A stretch of 49,441 nt of DNA from Planctomycetota bacterium (GCA_019636195.1 JAHBYA010000020.1:1-49441), one strand, 5' to 3'. Counted from the stretch's first letter, positions 8,787 through 17,039 are shown. The notes: generated by a model not told the origin, from the sequence alone. A program made the numbers and translations.

Positions 8787-10499
8787 TCAGGGTTGAGTAA
8801 GCGCGACCACGGCCTCGTGGGTGCTCAGGAAGATGCGCCCGGGTTGCAGGTGCTTCCCGATGTCGATGAGCTGCAGGCGGTCCATCACCGGCCCCTTCAC
8901 GTCGGTCAGGTGGACGGTGATGCCGAGTTCGCGCAGCTTGCGGATGAAGTTCTCCAGCGACTCCAGCGCCGAGGCATCAATCAGGCTGATCGCGCTGCAC
9001 ACCAGCACCAGGTGCTTCACGTCTTTGTCGGCTGCGACCAGCGACAGCAGGCGGTCTTCAAGGAAGCGCGTGTTGGCAAAAAACAGGTTCTCGTCAATCC
9101 TCACGATCAGCAGGCCCGGGTAGGTCGTGACCGTGTGCCGCCTGATGTTGCGAAAATGCTCGCTGTCGCCGACGCGGCCCAACACGGCAATGTGCGGCCG
9201 GCTTGCGCGCCACAGGTACAGCATCAGCGAAGCGACCACCCCGACGGCAATGCCGATCTCAACGCCCGCGCCCAGCACCGCCAGCATCGTCAGCACCATC
9301 AGCGCGCCGTCGCCCTTTGAGTAGCGCCACAGCCGGCCAACCTCGCGGAAGTTGAGCAGGCTGGAAACCGCCACGATCACCGTCGCCGCCAGCACCACCT
9401 GCGGCAGCACGCTGAACCACTTTGCCACAAACAGCGTCACCAGCCCGATCAACACCGCCGTGATCATGCTGGCCAGGCCGGTTTGCGCCCCGGCGTCGTA
9501 ATTCACCACGCTGCGCGAGAAGCCGCCGGTTACGGGCATTCCGCCGGTGAAGCCGGCTGCGATGTTGCTGGCGCCCAGCGCCACAAGTTCCTGGTCCGGG
9601 TCGATGACCTGCCTGCGGCGCGCGCCAAGCGCCCGGCCCACCGAAACGCTTTCCACATAGCCGACCAGCACGATCATCAGCGCCGCCGGCAGCAGCGCCT
9701 GCAACACCGGCACGTCCAGCGCGGGCAGCGTCAGGCCCGGCAGGCCCGACGGAAACTCGCCGACCACGGCAATGCCAAGCCGCGTGTCGGCGCCGAACAG
9801 CCCGACGGCGGCCATGCCCGCGACTACCAGCACGGCGGGGCCGGTGCGGGCGATCAACTGGGCGGTGGATTTGGACAACCCGACGCGCGTCAGCAGCGCG
9901 CGCAACGGCCCGCGCATCGCAAACAGCAGCGCAATCGATGAAAGGCCGGCCACGAGAGTTGCGATGCTGGTTTCGCCCAGCGCGCCCCACAGGTTGAGCA
10001 CGGCCTCATAGGGCAGGTGCCCCGAAGGCGCGGAAACGCCAAGGATGTGCTTGAGCTGGCTGATAATGATGAGAATGCTGGAGCTGGTGATGAAGCCCGC
10101 GACCACAGGATGCGAAAGCAGGCTTGCGACAAACCCGGCGCGGACCAGGCCCAGCACCAGCTGGATCACCCCGGTCATCAGCGCCAGCAACAGCGCCAAC
10201 TGGATGTATTGCTCGCTGCCGGGCGCGGCAAAAGGCGTGAGCGCGCTGGCGGTCATCAGCGCGACCACGGCCACCGGCCCGACGCTTAATGTGCGCGAGG
10301 TGCCCAGCAGGCCATACACAAAGAGGGGCAGGATACTGGCGTACAGGCCGTACTCGGGGGGCAGGCCAGCCAGCATGGCATAGGCCAGGCTCTGCGGGAT
10401 CAGCATGATCGTGACGATCACGCCGGCCATAAGGTCGCCGGGCAGATCCTGCCGGCGGTAGGCGGGCAGCCACGTCAGGAACGGCAGCAGCTTGCGCAT
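8787..10499 (-). CDS. SulP-family anion transporter with STAS domain
   Basis: 570 residues. The first 420 or so residues form the multi-pass SulP membrane domain, starting with the family signature around GVIVTIMLIPQSLAYAMLAG and PPEYGLYAS. The C-terminal 120 residues are a STAS domain (LIVRIDENLFFANTRFLEDR ... SLIDASALESLENF). SulP proteins carry sulfate, bicarbonate or other anions across the inner membrane. The start codon overlaps the arsR stop by one base (TAATG), so the regulator and transporter form an operon. With a persulfide dioxygenase/rhodanese gene across the divergent promoter, export or import of a sulfur oxyanion is the likeliest role. The substrate is inferred. Confidence 0.9.
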   Translation of the reverse strand: MRKLLPFLTWLPAYRRQDLPGDLMAGVIVTIMLIPQSLAYAMLAGLPPEYGLYASILPLFVYGLLGTSRTLSVGPVAVVALMTASALTPFAAPGSEQYIQLALLLALMTGVIQLVLGLVRAGFVASLLSHPVVAGFITSSSILIIISQLKHILGVSAPSGHLPYEAVLNLWGALGETSIATLVAGLSSIALLFAMRGPLRALLTRVGLSKSTAQLIARTGPAVLVVAGMAAVGLFGADTRLGIAVVGEFPSGLPGLTLPALDVPVLQALLPAALMIVLVGYVESVSVGRALGARRRQVIDPDQELVALGASNIAAGFTGGMPVTGGFSRSVVNYDAGAQTGLASMITAVLIGLVTLFVAKWFSVLPQVVLAATVIVAVSSLLNFREVGRLWRYSKGDGALMVLTMLAVLGAGVEIGIAVGVVASLMLYLWRASRPHIAVLGRVGDSEHFRNIRRHTVTTYPGLLIVRIDENLFFANTRFLEDRLLSLVAADKDVKHLVLVCSAISLIDASALESLENFIRKLRELGITVHLTDVKGPVMDRLQLIDIGKHLQPGRIFLSTHEAVVALTQP

Positions 10500-10834
10500 T
10501 ACGCAATCTCGCGCAGGTCGTTGCCCAGGCGGCGGGCGATGCTGTCGCACATCAGGTCACACAACTGGTACACGCCCTGGTCTTCAATGCTGTACACGGT
10601 GAACAGGCCGTGTCTGCGGCGCGAGACGAAGCCGGTGTCGGCCAGCATGCCCAGGTGCTTGCTGACGTTGGCCTGGGACAAGCCCGTGGCCTGCACCAGC
10701 TCGTTGACATTGAGGTCTTTCTGCATCAGGGCATTAAGCAGCGAAAGGCGCGCGGGCTCGCCGAGCACCTTGAATCGGGCGGCGACCAGGGATAGGGCGC
10801 CGGGCGACATGGGTTTACTTTTTTTCCGGGGCAT
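10499..10834 (-). CDS. ArsR/SmtB-family repressor
   Basis: 111 residues, a compact winged helix. The recognition helix is within ELVQATGLSQANVSKHLGML, and the wing is SRRRHGLFTVYSI. It has only two cysteines, C92 and C96, in the C-terminal helix (LCDLMC); the classic CxC metal site of ArsR is absent. Sulfur-sensing members of this family (BigR, SqrR) use two cysteines that form a polysulfide bridge. Here both lie in one helix, so the sensing pair is not the same. It is first in the operon with sulP and sits 108 bases from the divergent sulfur enzyme gene, which suggests it controls both. GGAGG precedes the ATG. Confidence 0.88.
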   Translation of the reverse strand: MPRKKSKPMSPGALSLVAARFKVLGEPARLSLLNALMQKDLNVNELVQATGLSQANVSKHLGMLADTGFVSRRRHGLFTVYSIEDQGVYQLCDLMCDSIARRLGNDLREIA

Positions 10835-10848
10835 ATGGCCTCCGCCTC

Positions 10849-10888
10849 TATAACGCTATCTTGCTATATAACTATTCAGGAATATAAC
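10849..10888. promoter_or_regulatory. Candidate ArsR operator and divergent promoter
   Basis: The gap between arsR and the MBL/rhodanese gene holds three TATAAC copies (10849, 10867, 10883; spacing 18 and 16) and an inverted repeat TATTC-AG-GAATA at 10873-10884. It is the only AT-rich stretch nearby. AT-rich inverted repeats are typical operators of BigR-like regulators, and TATAAC can also act as a -10 box. Confidence 0.5.
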
Positions 10889-10931
10889 CGGGCAGCCGGA
10901 TGTTAGTTCGGCATGGATGCAGCACAAACAC

Positions 10932-10937
10932 AAGGAG
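10932..10937 (+). promoter_or_regulatory. Ribosome site fixing the MBL/rhodanese start
   Basis: AAGGAG lies five bases before ATG 10943, which favours it over the in-frame ATG at 10913. Confidence 0.7.
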
Positions 10938-10942
10938 ATTCC

Positions 10943-12262
10943 ATGACACTCACTGCCGCCAAGCCCCTGATCCGCCAGTTCAAGAAGCAGGGCGAAGGCT
11001 GCTTCGGCTATGTCATTGCCGACACCCATGCACGAAAGGCCGTCATCATTGACCCGCGCAACGACCAGGTGGACGAATACCTCAGCTACCTCAAGAGCGA
11101 AGGCCTCGAGCTGCAACTGGTGATCGACACCCACACCCACGCCGACCACCTGTCCGGCGCAGCCGAGCTCAAGCGCCGCACCGGCGCCGACTACGGCATG
11201 CTCGCGGGCACGCTGGTCAAGCCCGCCAACCGCGCCCTGCGCGACGGCGAAAAGGTGCAGGTCGGCGGCATCGAGCTTGAAGTGCTGGCCAGTCCCGGCC
11301 ACACCCCCGACTCACTGACCGTGGCCGTGGACGGCAACCTGTTCACCGGCGACACGATGCTGATCGGCGGCAGCGGCCGCACCGACTTCATGGGCGGCGA
11401 CGCCGGCGAACTGTTTGACAGCTTTGCGAAGTTCAGCCGCTTTGCCGACGACACACTGGTCTGGCCCGGACACGACTACCAGGGCCGCAGCCACAGCACG
11501 CTGGGCAAAGAGCGCGCCCATAACATGATCTTCACGTTGGGCACGCGCGACGCGGTAGTCGAGAAGCTTTCTGTGCGCGGCCCCCTGCCGCAGGGCATGG
11601 CCGAAATCCTGACCTTCAACCGCAACGGCGCGGCGCCGGGCGCGCACATGGACTGCGCGACTGTCCACAGCATGCTGAAGGACGACCCGCACTCGCTGCA
11701 GATTGTCGATGTGCGCACTCCCATGGAAGTCAGCGGCGAAGGCTGGGCAGACGCCTGGAACATCCCGCTCGATGAGCTGGAAGACCGCATCACGGAACTC
11801 AACAAGGCGCGCGGCACCGTCGTACTGACCTGTGAAAGCGGCAACCGCGCTCTGATGGCTGCACAGATCCTGCAACGCCGCAAGTTCGGCAACTTCAAGA
11901 TCATGGACGGCGGCATGAAGGGCTGGAAGAAGGCCGGGCTGCCCTATAAAAAGGGCCGCAAGGTACTGCCGATCATGCGCCAGGTGCAGCTGGGCGCGGG
12001 CCTGCTGGTGCTGGCGGGCGTGGCCCTGGGCACTTTCGTGAACCCGTGGTTCTACGCCATCAGCGGCTTCGTCGGCGCCGGGCTTACCCTCGCGGGCAGC
12101 ACAGGCTTCTGCGGCATGGCGCTGATGTTGATACACCTGCCCTGGAACAAGGTTGCGCCAACGACCGGCGGCGGGACCAGCGGCGGCTGCCAGGCCGGCG
12201 GCGGCGCAAGCGGAGGCTGCGGTGTGGGCGGCGCGGGCGGCGGCTGTGCCGTAGGCGGCTAG
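10943..12262 (+). CDS. MBL-fold persulfide dioxygenase/rhodanese/DUF2892 fusion with Gly-Cys tail
   Basis: 439 residues in four parts. Residues 1-215 are a metallo-beta-lactamase domain with THTHADH at 63-69, H120, D137 and H177 as metal ligands, most like ETHE1-type persulfide dioxygenases. Residues 235-335 are a rhodanese domain with active-site loop CESGNR (C297). Residues 345-402 are a two-helix membrane segment of the DUF2892/YgaP type. The last 30 residues are a Gly/Ser tail with three Cys (416, 426, 435). Such proteins oxidise glutathione or protein persulfide to sulfite and transfer sulfur to thiols. The membrane segment would hold the enzyme at the inner membrane. Expression is probably controlled by the divergent ArsR protein. 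Confidence 0.88.
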   Translation: MTLTAAKPLIRQFKKQGEGCFGYVIADTHARKAVIIDPRNDQVDEYLSYLKSEGLELQLVIDTHTHADHLSGAAELKRRTGADYGMLAGTLVKPANRALRDGEKVQVGGIELEVLASPGHTPDSLTVAVDGNLFTGDTMLIGGSGRTDFMGGDAGELFDSFAKFSRFADDTLVWPGHDYQGRSHSTLGKERAHNMIFTLGTRDAVVEKLSVRGPLPQGMAEILTFNRNGAAPGAHMDCATVHSMLKDDPHSLQIVDVRTPMEVSGEGWADAWNIPLDELEDRITELNKARGTVVLTCESGNRALMAAQILQRRKFGNFKIMDGGMKGWKKAGLPYKKGRKVLPIMRQVQLGAGLLVLAGVALGTFVNPWFYAISGFVGAGLTLAGSTGFCGMALMLIHLPWNKVAPTTGGGTSGGCQAGGGASGGCGVGGAGGGCAVGG

Positions 12263-12276
12263 TAAATGGATGGTTC

Positions 12277-12304
12277 AAGAACCCCGCGAGCACGCGGGGT
12301 TCTT
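12277..12304 (+). terminator. Terminator after the MBL/rhodanese gene
   Basis: Perfect 12-bp stem AAGAACCCCGCG/CGCGGGGTTCTT with a four-base loop, then ACGTTT, 14 bases after the stop codon. Confidence 0.8.
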
Positions 12305-12473
12305 ACGTTTGCGCCACAGCAGCGGCAAAGGCACCAACAGTGCCGCGCCGTCTTCGAGGCAAGCCAAGCACTTGGCCTTGCCCCACACTGCTATTGAAGC
12401 GGACAAACCGGGCACGTGCTTGGTCTTGACACAGGCCCTAAAAAAAAAATGGAATCTAATGCGTCACACAAAA

Positions 12474-12482
12474 GGGGGGAGG
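12474..12482 (+). promoter_or_regulatory. Strong ribosome site of the broken secreted-protein gene
   Basis: GGGGGGAGG lies five bases before ATG 12488 and selects it over in-frame ATG 12449. A TTGACA at 12426-12431 could be a -35 box, but no -10 lies at the right spacing. Confidence 0.5.
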
Positions 12483-12487
12483 CACTC

Positions 12488-13036
12488 ATGCGCGGCTCCA
12501 CACTGCCGTTCATAGTGGCATTGCTTTGCCTGCCGTTGGTACATGCGGTTGTCAATGCTGGTTCCGTTGCGGTTGACATTGAAGTTTACAGCGAAGAGAA
12601 GAGTGACGGTTCCGCTCCAGACTGGAGCATCACGTCTCTTGATCCCAAACCGGAAGTGTACGCATCTTGCTGGACGCGTTAGTATCGTGTCCGAACCTCC
12701 GCTTCCATGCTTGTTTGGGGTGACGTCAACGCGGATACATCGGTCCACATTGACTATCAGCACCAAGTGCCGCCAAAGGGTCAGCCGAAAATGCCTTCCG
12801 GAAGGTACCAAGATGACAAATGGGTCTCGATTTCGCAGACTGTCTTGGGCTCAAAGGTGTTTGCTGGGGCGGATGGGTTTGCAACAAACGCAATTGAAGG
12901 CGATGACCCATTCGTGGAGATCGCCATCGAATCATGGGTCATCTATCAGAGAATCTGGTTCGTCGCGTGGGAGCAACTTCCAAACCAGAAGGCTGTCCTG
13001 CTGAAGGAGGTCTTCTTTGGATACTCTATTCCGTAG
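12488..13036 (+). pseudogene. Secreted protein gene interrupted by one in-frame TAG
   Basis: ATG 12488 opens a 64-residue product with a signal peptide (RGSTLPFIVALLCLPLVHAV). It stops at TAG 12680-12682. The same frame then continues without a stop for 117 codons to TAG 13034, with protein-like content (MLVWGDVNADTSVHIDYQ, WVSISQTVLGSKVFAG). The joined protein would be about 182 residues with a beta-rich look. I recognise no family. TAG ends other genes here, such as nifU and clpS, so general suppression of TAG is unlikely. A single C-to-T (CAG) or G-to-A (TGG) change could create this stop. Alternatives are a sequencing error, real readthrough, or two separate genes. The end overlaps the next gene by 20 bases. 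Confidence 0.55.
13004..13010 (+). promoter_or_regulatory. Ribosome site supporting a TTG start
   Basis: AAGGAGG lies six bases before TTG 13017, inside the end of the preceding frame. It marks TTG as the start of the 552-residue protein and suggests translational coupling. Confidence 0.7.
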
Positions 13037-14675
13037 GCGTAAACACCAAACCGCGTGGGCGGCAATCCTGATTGCACTGGCTGCAATCGCGACAATGTTT
13101 GTTTGGAATACCGAAGAGCCCACGGCGTCTCACGAGCATAAGCGCGAAACTCACTCAACACTTCCCTCTTCCTTGCCGTCGCGCGCTTCAGATACAGCTG
13201 AACCCCTGGCGCGTCCAGGGACGATTGCCGTTGAGCGTGGAACTGACTCGAGGACCGTGGGACACGTAGGCCGGCGATCTGTGACGATCCAGATTGAGTT
13301 CCGCACGGACTCAGGCGTCTCAGTGCCGCACCTGCAAGTACAATTGGCGCAATTAGATGCCTTCGAGGGCTTGACAGTTGGCAAGCGCAGGGGCCGCTTC
13401 AAGGCCATTGAGACAGGCGAAAGGAGTGAAACTGACGGAAACGGGCAACTGCTCGTCACCGCAATGGCGGGTGAATACCTCCAAGCAAGGGTCCTGGATC
13501 AAAAATGGGGTGTTGAGACGCATGACGGAACTGCCGTGTTTCGAGTGCCAGACCAACAACACTGCGTTTGGCCCATAACGGTTTCAGAAGACGCGCCAGT
13601 ACGGATTGCACTGTCGTTTGCCGACGGCATGGCGTTTACCGGCATGATCTCGGTCCGCGGCACTGGTGGTTGGACCGGCCCGCTGATGCACGTTGTCAAC
13701 GAACACTCCTTCGAACTCGGCAGGGTTGACGTTGGCAGTGGAAGCAAGCCATGCGCTGTAACGTTGTGGTCAAGGCGGCTTGGCTTCGAGAGCAGATCCG
13801 AGTTCAGTTTTCCGGCTGAGCAACTTGCCAGCGGCAGATGGCTTGATTGTGTCGTCCCGTTCAGCAAGGAGGCGCAGTGCCAAGTGGTGCTCGACCTTGC
13901 AAGCGTACGCGACAAACCGGCAATTCGGCTGAAGATCACGGACGATCAGGACAGAACCATTGACGACGTGCGGGTCGCCATTGCCGAGGTTGCCGCCTGT
14001 GGGTATCAGTACCACTCACGGATTCTGCCCCCGGGGCAATGGAGAGTGTCCGTCACCGAATCAGGGCTGGCATGGGAGTCGGGGCTTATCACGCTGACAT
14101 CGGGCGAAAAACGAGTTCTGGCGGTGCTCAATGCGCCCGGGGGAAGCGTTTCGGTTCGGTTTGTCGATGAAAGTACAAAGGAACCTGTCAGCGGCGGCGT
14201 GCTGTCATTGTCAGCCAGGCGATACCTGAACTGGGAGACAGTCAGCCGCCTCGAACACAATGTTGTGCAACGCTCCGCCGCGGATGGGACGCTGGTTGCG
14301 CAAAGCATTCCTTCGGGCAGACGCATAATCGCGTTTGAAGCCCCCGGCTATGAACCAACTGTTTTGGAATTGGTGGTAGTAAGCGGACAGGAGACGCACT
14401 GTGGCACAGTGTTCTTGCGGCGTGCCTCTGGTGCAATCCAAGTCACCATTGATGGAGCGCGCCCCGACCAGAGGGTGTTCCTGCTGTTGCTGGAGCCGGG
14501 CGGGGGCATCTTAAGGGGGCCGACTCCGGTAGTTGGCGAAGTCGTTCTGGATGGATTGCCGAAACGCGAGTATGTCATTGCGTTGTTCGATCGGTCCGCG
14601 GAACGGCACTGGTCTCAAAGTGTGCATGTGGGCGACACGCCGAGTGTAGTGAGCTTCAGTTTGGATCAAGACTAG
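13017..14675 (+). CDS. Membrane-anchored beta-sandwich protein, function unknown
   Basis: 552 residues from a TTG start with a strong ribosome site. Residues 1-12 are basic, 13-31 form one membrane helix (TAWAAILIALAAIATMFVW), and 32-85 are a low-complexity Ser/Thr/Pro linker. The rest looks like a series of Ig-like or carboxypeptidase-regulatory-like beta sandwiches, with repeated phrases such as RIALSFADGMAFTGMISV, SVSVRFVDESTKEPVSGGVL and PSGRRIIAFEAPGYEPTVLE. No catalytic motif was found. Base and codon use are visibly less GC-biased than in flanking genes, as in the broken gene before it, so the pair may have been acquired or be under weak selection. The likely place of action is the periplasm. 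Confidence 0.7.
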   Translation: MDTLFRRRKHQTAWAAILIALAAIATMFVWNTEEPTASHEHKRETHSTLPSSLPSRASDTAEPLARPGTIAVERGTDSRTVGHVGRRSVTIQIEFRTDSGVSVPHLQVQLAQLDAFEGLTVGKRRGRFKAIETGERSETDGNGQLLVTAMAGEYLQARVLDQKWGVETHDGTAVFRVPDQQHCVWPITVSEDAPVRIALSFADGMAFTGMISVRGTGGWTGPLMHVVNEHSFELGRVDVGSGSKPCAVTLWSRRLGFESRSEFSFPAEQLASGRWLDCVVPFSKEAQCQVVLDLASVRDKPAIRLKITDDQDRTIDDVRVAIAEVAACGYQYHSRILPPGQWRVSVTESGLAWESGLITLTSGEKRVLAVLNAPGGSVSVRFVDESTKEPVSGGVLSLSARRYLNWETVSRLEHNVVQRSAADGTLVAQSIPSGRRIIAFEAPGYEPTVLELVVVSGQETHCGTVFLRRASGAIQVTIDGARPDQRVFLLLLEPGGGILRGPTPVVGEVVLDGLPKREYVIALFDRSAERHWSQSVHVGDTPSVVSFSLDQD

Positions 14676-14707
14676 CTCGTCTGCCGGTGTGACCCCATTG
14701 GCAGAAA

Positions 14708-15646
14708 CTACCGTTGGCCGACTCCCCGACGGCGACGCGACGCCAGCATCAACAACAGCGGCAGCGCGGACAGGCCGCCCGGGCCGGCTGTGCAACTCCC
14801 GCCGCCGGCCTTGCTTGTGCCGCCGCCTTTGCCCGTTACTCCGCTGCCCGACAGGCCCGTCACCGGATGGTCGCTGGGCAGCCATAACGCCCAAAAAACG
14901 CTGCCCTGGAAGCCGTCGCCCACCACTTCAATGCGCAGCCGAACTTCGCCCGCATAGGCAGGCGTGGTGAAAGCGCTGGCTGTGCTCATGGTGCCGCTGA
15001 CGGTGGCGGGAATGGTGCCCAGCAGCACGTCGCCGCCGGTTACGTCATACACACGAATCTCGCTCAGGCCGCTGCCCTGGCCTTCCAGTGAAAAGGTCAT
15101 GGCGTGGGCCTGCGCGCCGAAGTCAATGTCCACGCTGCTCTTGAAGTCGGCAGGGGTTTCAAACTGCTGGCGGAAAGTGGCAAACATCTCCAGCGGCGCG
15201 CGCAAACCCTCCTGCCCTGCTTTCACGACCGCTGTGCGCGCCAGCCGCACCGTGCCCGCGTCCGTGCTGACGTTGCCCAGGCAGCGCGTGTCGCCGGGCG
15301 TCACCGGCTGCAGGAACACGAGCAACGGGTGCTCGCCGGTGCGGGCGGGCATTTGCAGGTTCAGGTTGACGGTGCCGTTGCTGCCGACCGAGGCTTCGTT
15401 TTCGCCGCCCATGGTCAGCGAGGCCTTTTCGTCAACATCCAGCAGCCGAACCTTCAGTCCCGAGGGCGACTGGCACTGCACGCTGACGCTGCACATGACA
15501 GCGGTGGGCGTGCTGCCTTGATCCACCTTGAACACCAGGATGTGTACGTCGCCCTGCTTGACGGTGCGTTGGGGTACGCCGGCTGTGTCTTGCGCAGCCA
15601 GCGCGGGCAGGATCGGCATCAACAGGCAAAAGAGGAAGGTGCGCAT
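14708..15646 (-). CDS. Secreted protein with MYXO-CTERM-like sorting tail
   Basis: 312 residues. The N-terminus (RTFLFCLLMPILPALAAQD) is a cleavable signal peptide. The body is beta-rich with four Cys and contains a stretch resembling bacterial pre-peptidase C-terminal domains (VDIDFGAQAHAMTFSLEGQ, about 170-255). The C-terminus has the three-part pattern of a sorting signal: a Gly/Ser linker with a single Cys (GGGSCTAGPGG), a hydrophobic stretch (LSALPLLLMLA) and a basic end (SRRRRGVGQR). This matches the logic of MYXO-CTERM and related tags, in which a rhomboid-like or CPBP-family protease cleaves near the Cys and the protein is passed to the surface. No sortase candidate lies in this window. 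Confidence 0.75.
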   Translation of the reverse strand: MRTFLFCLLMPILPALAAQDTAGVPQRTVKQGDVHILVFKVDQGSTPTAVMCSVSVQCQSPSGLKVRLLDVDEKASLTMGGENEASVGSNGTVNLNLQMPARTGEHPLLVFLQPVTPGDTRCLGNVSTDAGTVRLARTAVVKAGQEGLRAPLEMFATFRQQFETPADFKSSVDIDFGAQAHAMTFSLEGQGSGLSEIRVYDVTGGDVLLGTIPATVSGTMSTASAFTTPAYAGEVRLRIEVVGDGFQGSVFWALWLPSDHPVTGLSGSGVTGKGGGTSKAGGGSCTAGPGGLSALPLLLMLASRRRRGVGQR

Positions 15647-15916
15647 AGGGGTCTCCGTTGGCCAGAGGATAGCGCACCATGCCCGATCAGCGAAGCTAGG
15701 TTTGCATCTGCCTGTGCGGATCGGGGATGCCGGTTCTGCCTTTGCCGCAGGTCATTTCAGGTGCGTCAAGCCGGGCACATTGGGCCCTACCCCGCGCGGC
15801 CGGGGCCGCACTGGAGCTGGCGCAAAACGTTTGAGCTTGCGCATGGTCTTGACCACGGCCAAGGCGCACTTCGTGACTACATTGTGATGACGGCACGAGG
15901 CGCTTCACGTGCGGGG

Positions 15917-16081
15917 TCAGTTGAGATCGGGCGTGGTCTTTTCGAGCACCAGCCGGTTGCCCTCAATGCGCGCGTGGACTTCGTCGCCCGATTGCAGGCC
16001 CAGGCGTTCCGCCAAGTCACGCGGCAGCGGCGCGTAGCCTTCGTCTCCGATGCGCCTGATGTTGAGTTCAACGCTTTGCAT
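15917..16081 (-). CDS. Small AbrB/SpoVT-type DNA-binding protein
   Basis: 54 residues, below usual gene-finder limits. The sequence begins MQSVELNIRRIGDEGYAPLP and continues with a swapped-hairpin AbrB pattern: a strand, a Pro-Arg-Asp turn, LAERLGLQSGDEV and a second strand (ARIEGNRLVLEK). These proteins dimerise and bind DNA, either as antitoxins of the MazE/VapB type or as transition regulators. No toxin gene lies on either side: the neighbours are a sorted secreted protein and a ROK kinase. It is therefore a solitary member. The ribosome site is weak (AGAGGC). The gap 15647-15916 after it holds nothing I can support. Confidence 0.65.
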   Translation of the reverse strand: MQSVELNIRRIGDEGYAPLPRDLAERLGLQSGDEVHARIEGNRLVLEKTTPDLN

Positions 16082-16178
16082 GTCGGCCTCTGCCTATTGG
16101 TACACTCTGAACGCTGATCCTTTCGTAAGTGTTTCGTAAAACTTTGGCGCGGGTTGCGGCGCGTACTAGCCTGTGATC

Positions 16179-17039
16179 ATGCGCATCGGTGTCGATTGGG
16201 GCGGCACACACATCAAAGCCGCCGTCGTGGACGGCGCCAACGTGCGCACCCACGCCGCCGCCGACACCAACCCGGCCACAGCGCTGGATGACATTGCCCG
16301 GCTTGTTGATTCTTTGAGCCCCGAACCTGAACAGGTCGGCATTGCCATTCCCGGCGAGGTGCGTGACGACGGCCGCTGTTGGCGCCTGCCCAACGTGCCG
16401 GGCTTTGAGGGCGTGAACATCGCCGCCGAGCTGCAACGCCGCATCGGCTGCCCCGTCGCCGTCGAAAACGACGCCACGACCGCCGCGCTGGCCGAGAGGC
16501 TTTTCGGCTGGGGCAACACGTACAAAAGCTTTCTGCTTGTCACGTTGGGCACGGGCGTCGGCGGCGGGCTGGTGCTGGATGGCAACCTGCGCCGCGGACG
16601 CTCCGGCTTTGCCGGCGAAATCGGCCACGTGCTGGTCAACAGCGCGCCGGATGCGTGGCTGTGCGGTTGCGGCAAGCGCGGCTGCCTTGAAGCTTACGCG
16701 GGTAAAGCCGGCTTGCTGCGCAGGTACGCCGAGTCAGGCGGCAGCGCAAGCAGCGTAAAGCAGATCGCCGAAATTGGCGGCGAGGGCGCGGATGATGTGT
16801 GGCGCCAGATGGGCGACGCGCTGGGCAGCGCGCTGGGCAGCATCAACAACACGCTTGATCTTGACGCGATTGTGTTCACGGGCGGCATCAGCAACAGCCT
16901 GCACCTGATTGAGCCGTACATTCGTGAAGCGCTGGGCGGGCGCGCATTTGCCCAGCCGCTGGCAGACGTGCCCTTGAAGGTCAGCCAACTGGGCGAACAC
17001 GCGGGCGTAATCGGCGCCGCACATTTGCCGACGCCTTGA
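16179..17039 (+). CDS. ROK-family sugar kinase (glucokinase-like)
   Basis: 286 residues. The N-terminal phosphate loop is IGVDWGGTHIKAAVVDG. The ROK signature follows with VTLGTGVGGGLVLDG and the substrate Asp in ENDATTAAL. Zinc ligands are present in the CGCGKRGCLE segment (about 166-175). ROK kinases phosphorylate hexoses such as glucose, N-acetylglucosamine or N-acetylmannosamine with ATP; the substrate cannot be told here. ATG 16179 was chosen; an in-frame GTG two codons earlier (16173) is also possible. There is no helix-turn-helix domain, so it is the kinase and not the repressor form. Its TGA abuts the stop codon of the convergent clpS with no gap and no terminator between. Confidence 0.87.
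   Translation: MRIGVDWGGTHIKAAVVDGANVRTHAAADTNPATALDDIARLVDSLSPEPEQVGIAIPGEVRDDGRCWRLPNVPGFEGVNIAAELQRRIGCPVAVENDATTAALAERLFGWGNTYKSFLLVTLGTGVGGGLVLDGNLRRGRSGFAGEIGHVLVNSAPDAWLCGCGKRGCLEAYAGKAGLLRRYAESGGSASSVKQIAEIGGEGADDVWRQMGDALGSALGSINNTLDLDAIVFTGGISNSLHLIEPYIREALGGRAFAQPLADVPLKVSQLGEHAGVIGAAHLPTP

Noticed and set aside
12426..12460. TTGACA with TCTAAT as promoter of the broken gene
   Set aside because: Spacer of 23 bases is too long for sigma70.
12680..12682. Pyrrolysine or suppressed-TAG coding
   Set aside because: TAG ends several ordinary genes here and no suppressor or Pyl gene is visible; kept only as a possibility in the findings.
15647..15916. Small gene or RNA between the sorted protein and the AbrB gene
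   Set aside because: No frame with a start, ribosome site and protein-like content; no stable fold seen.
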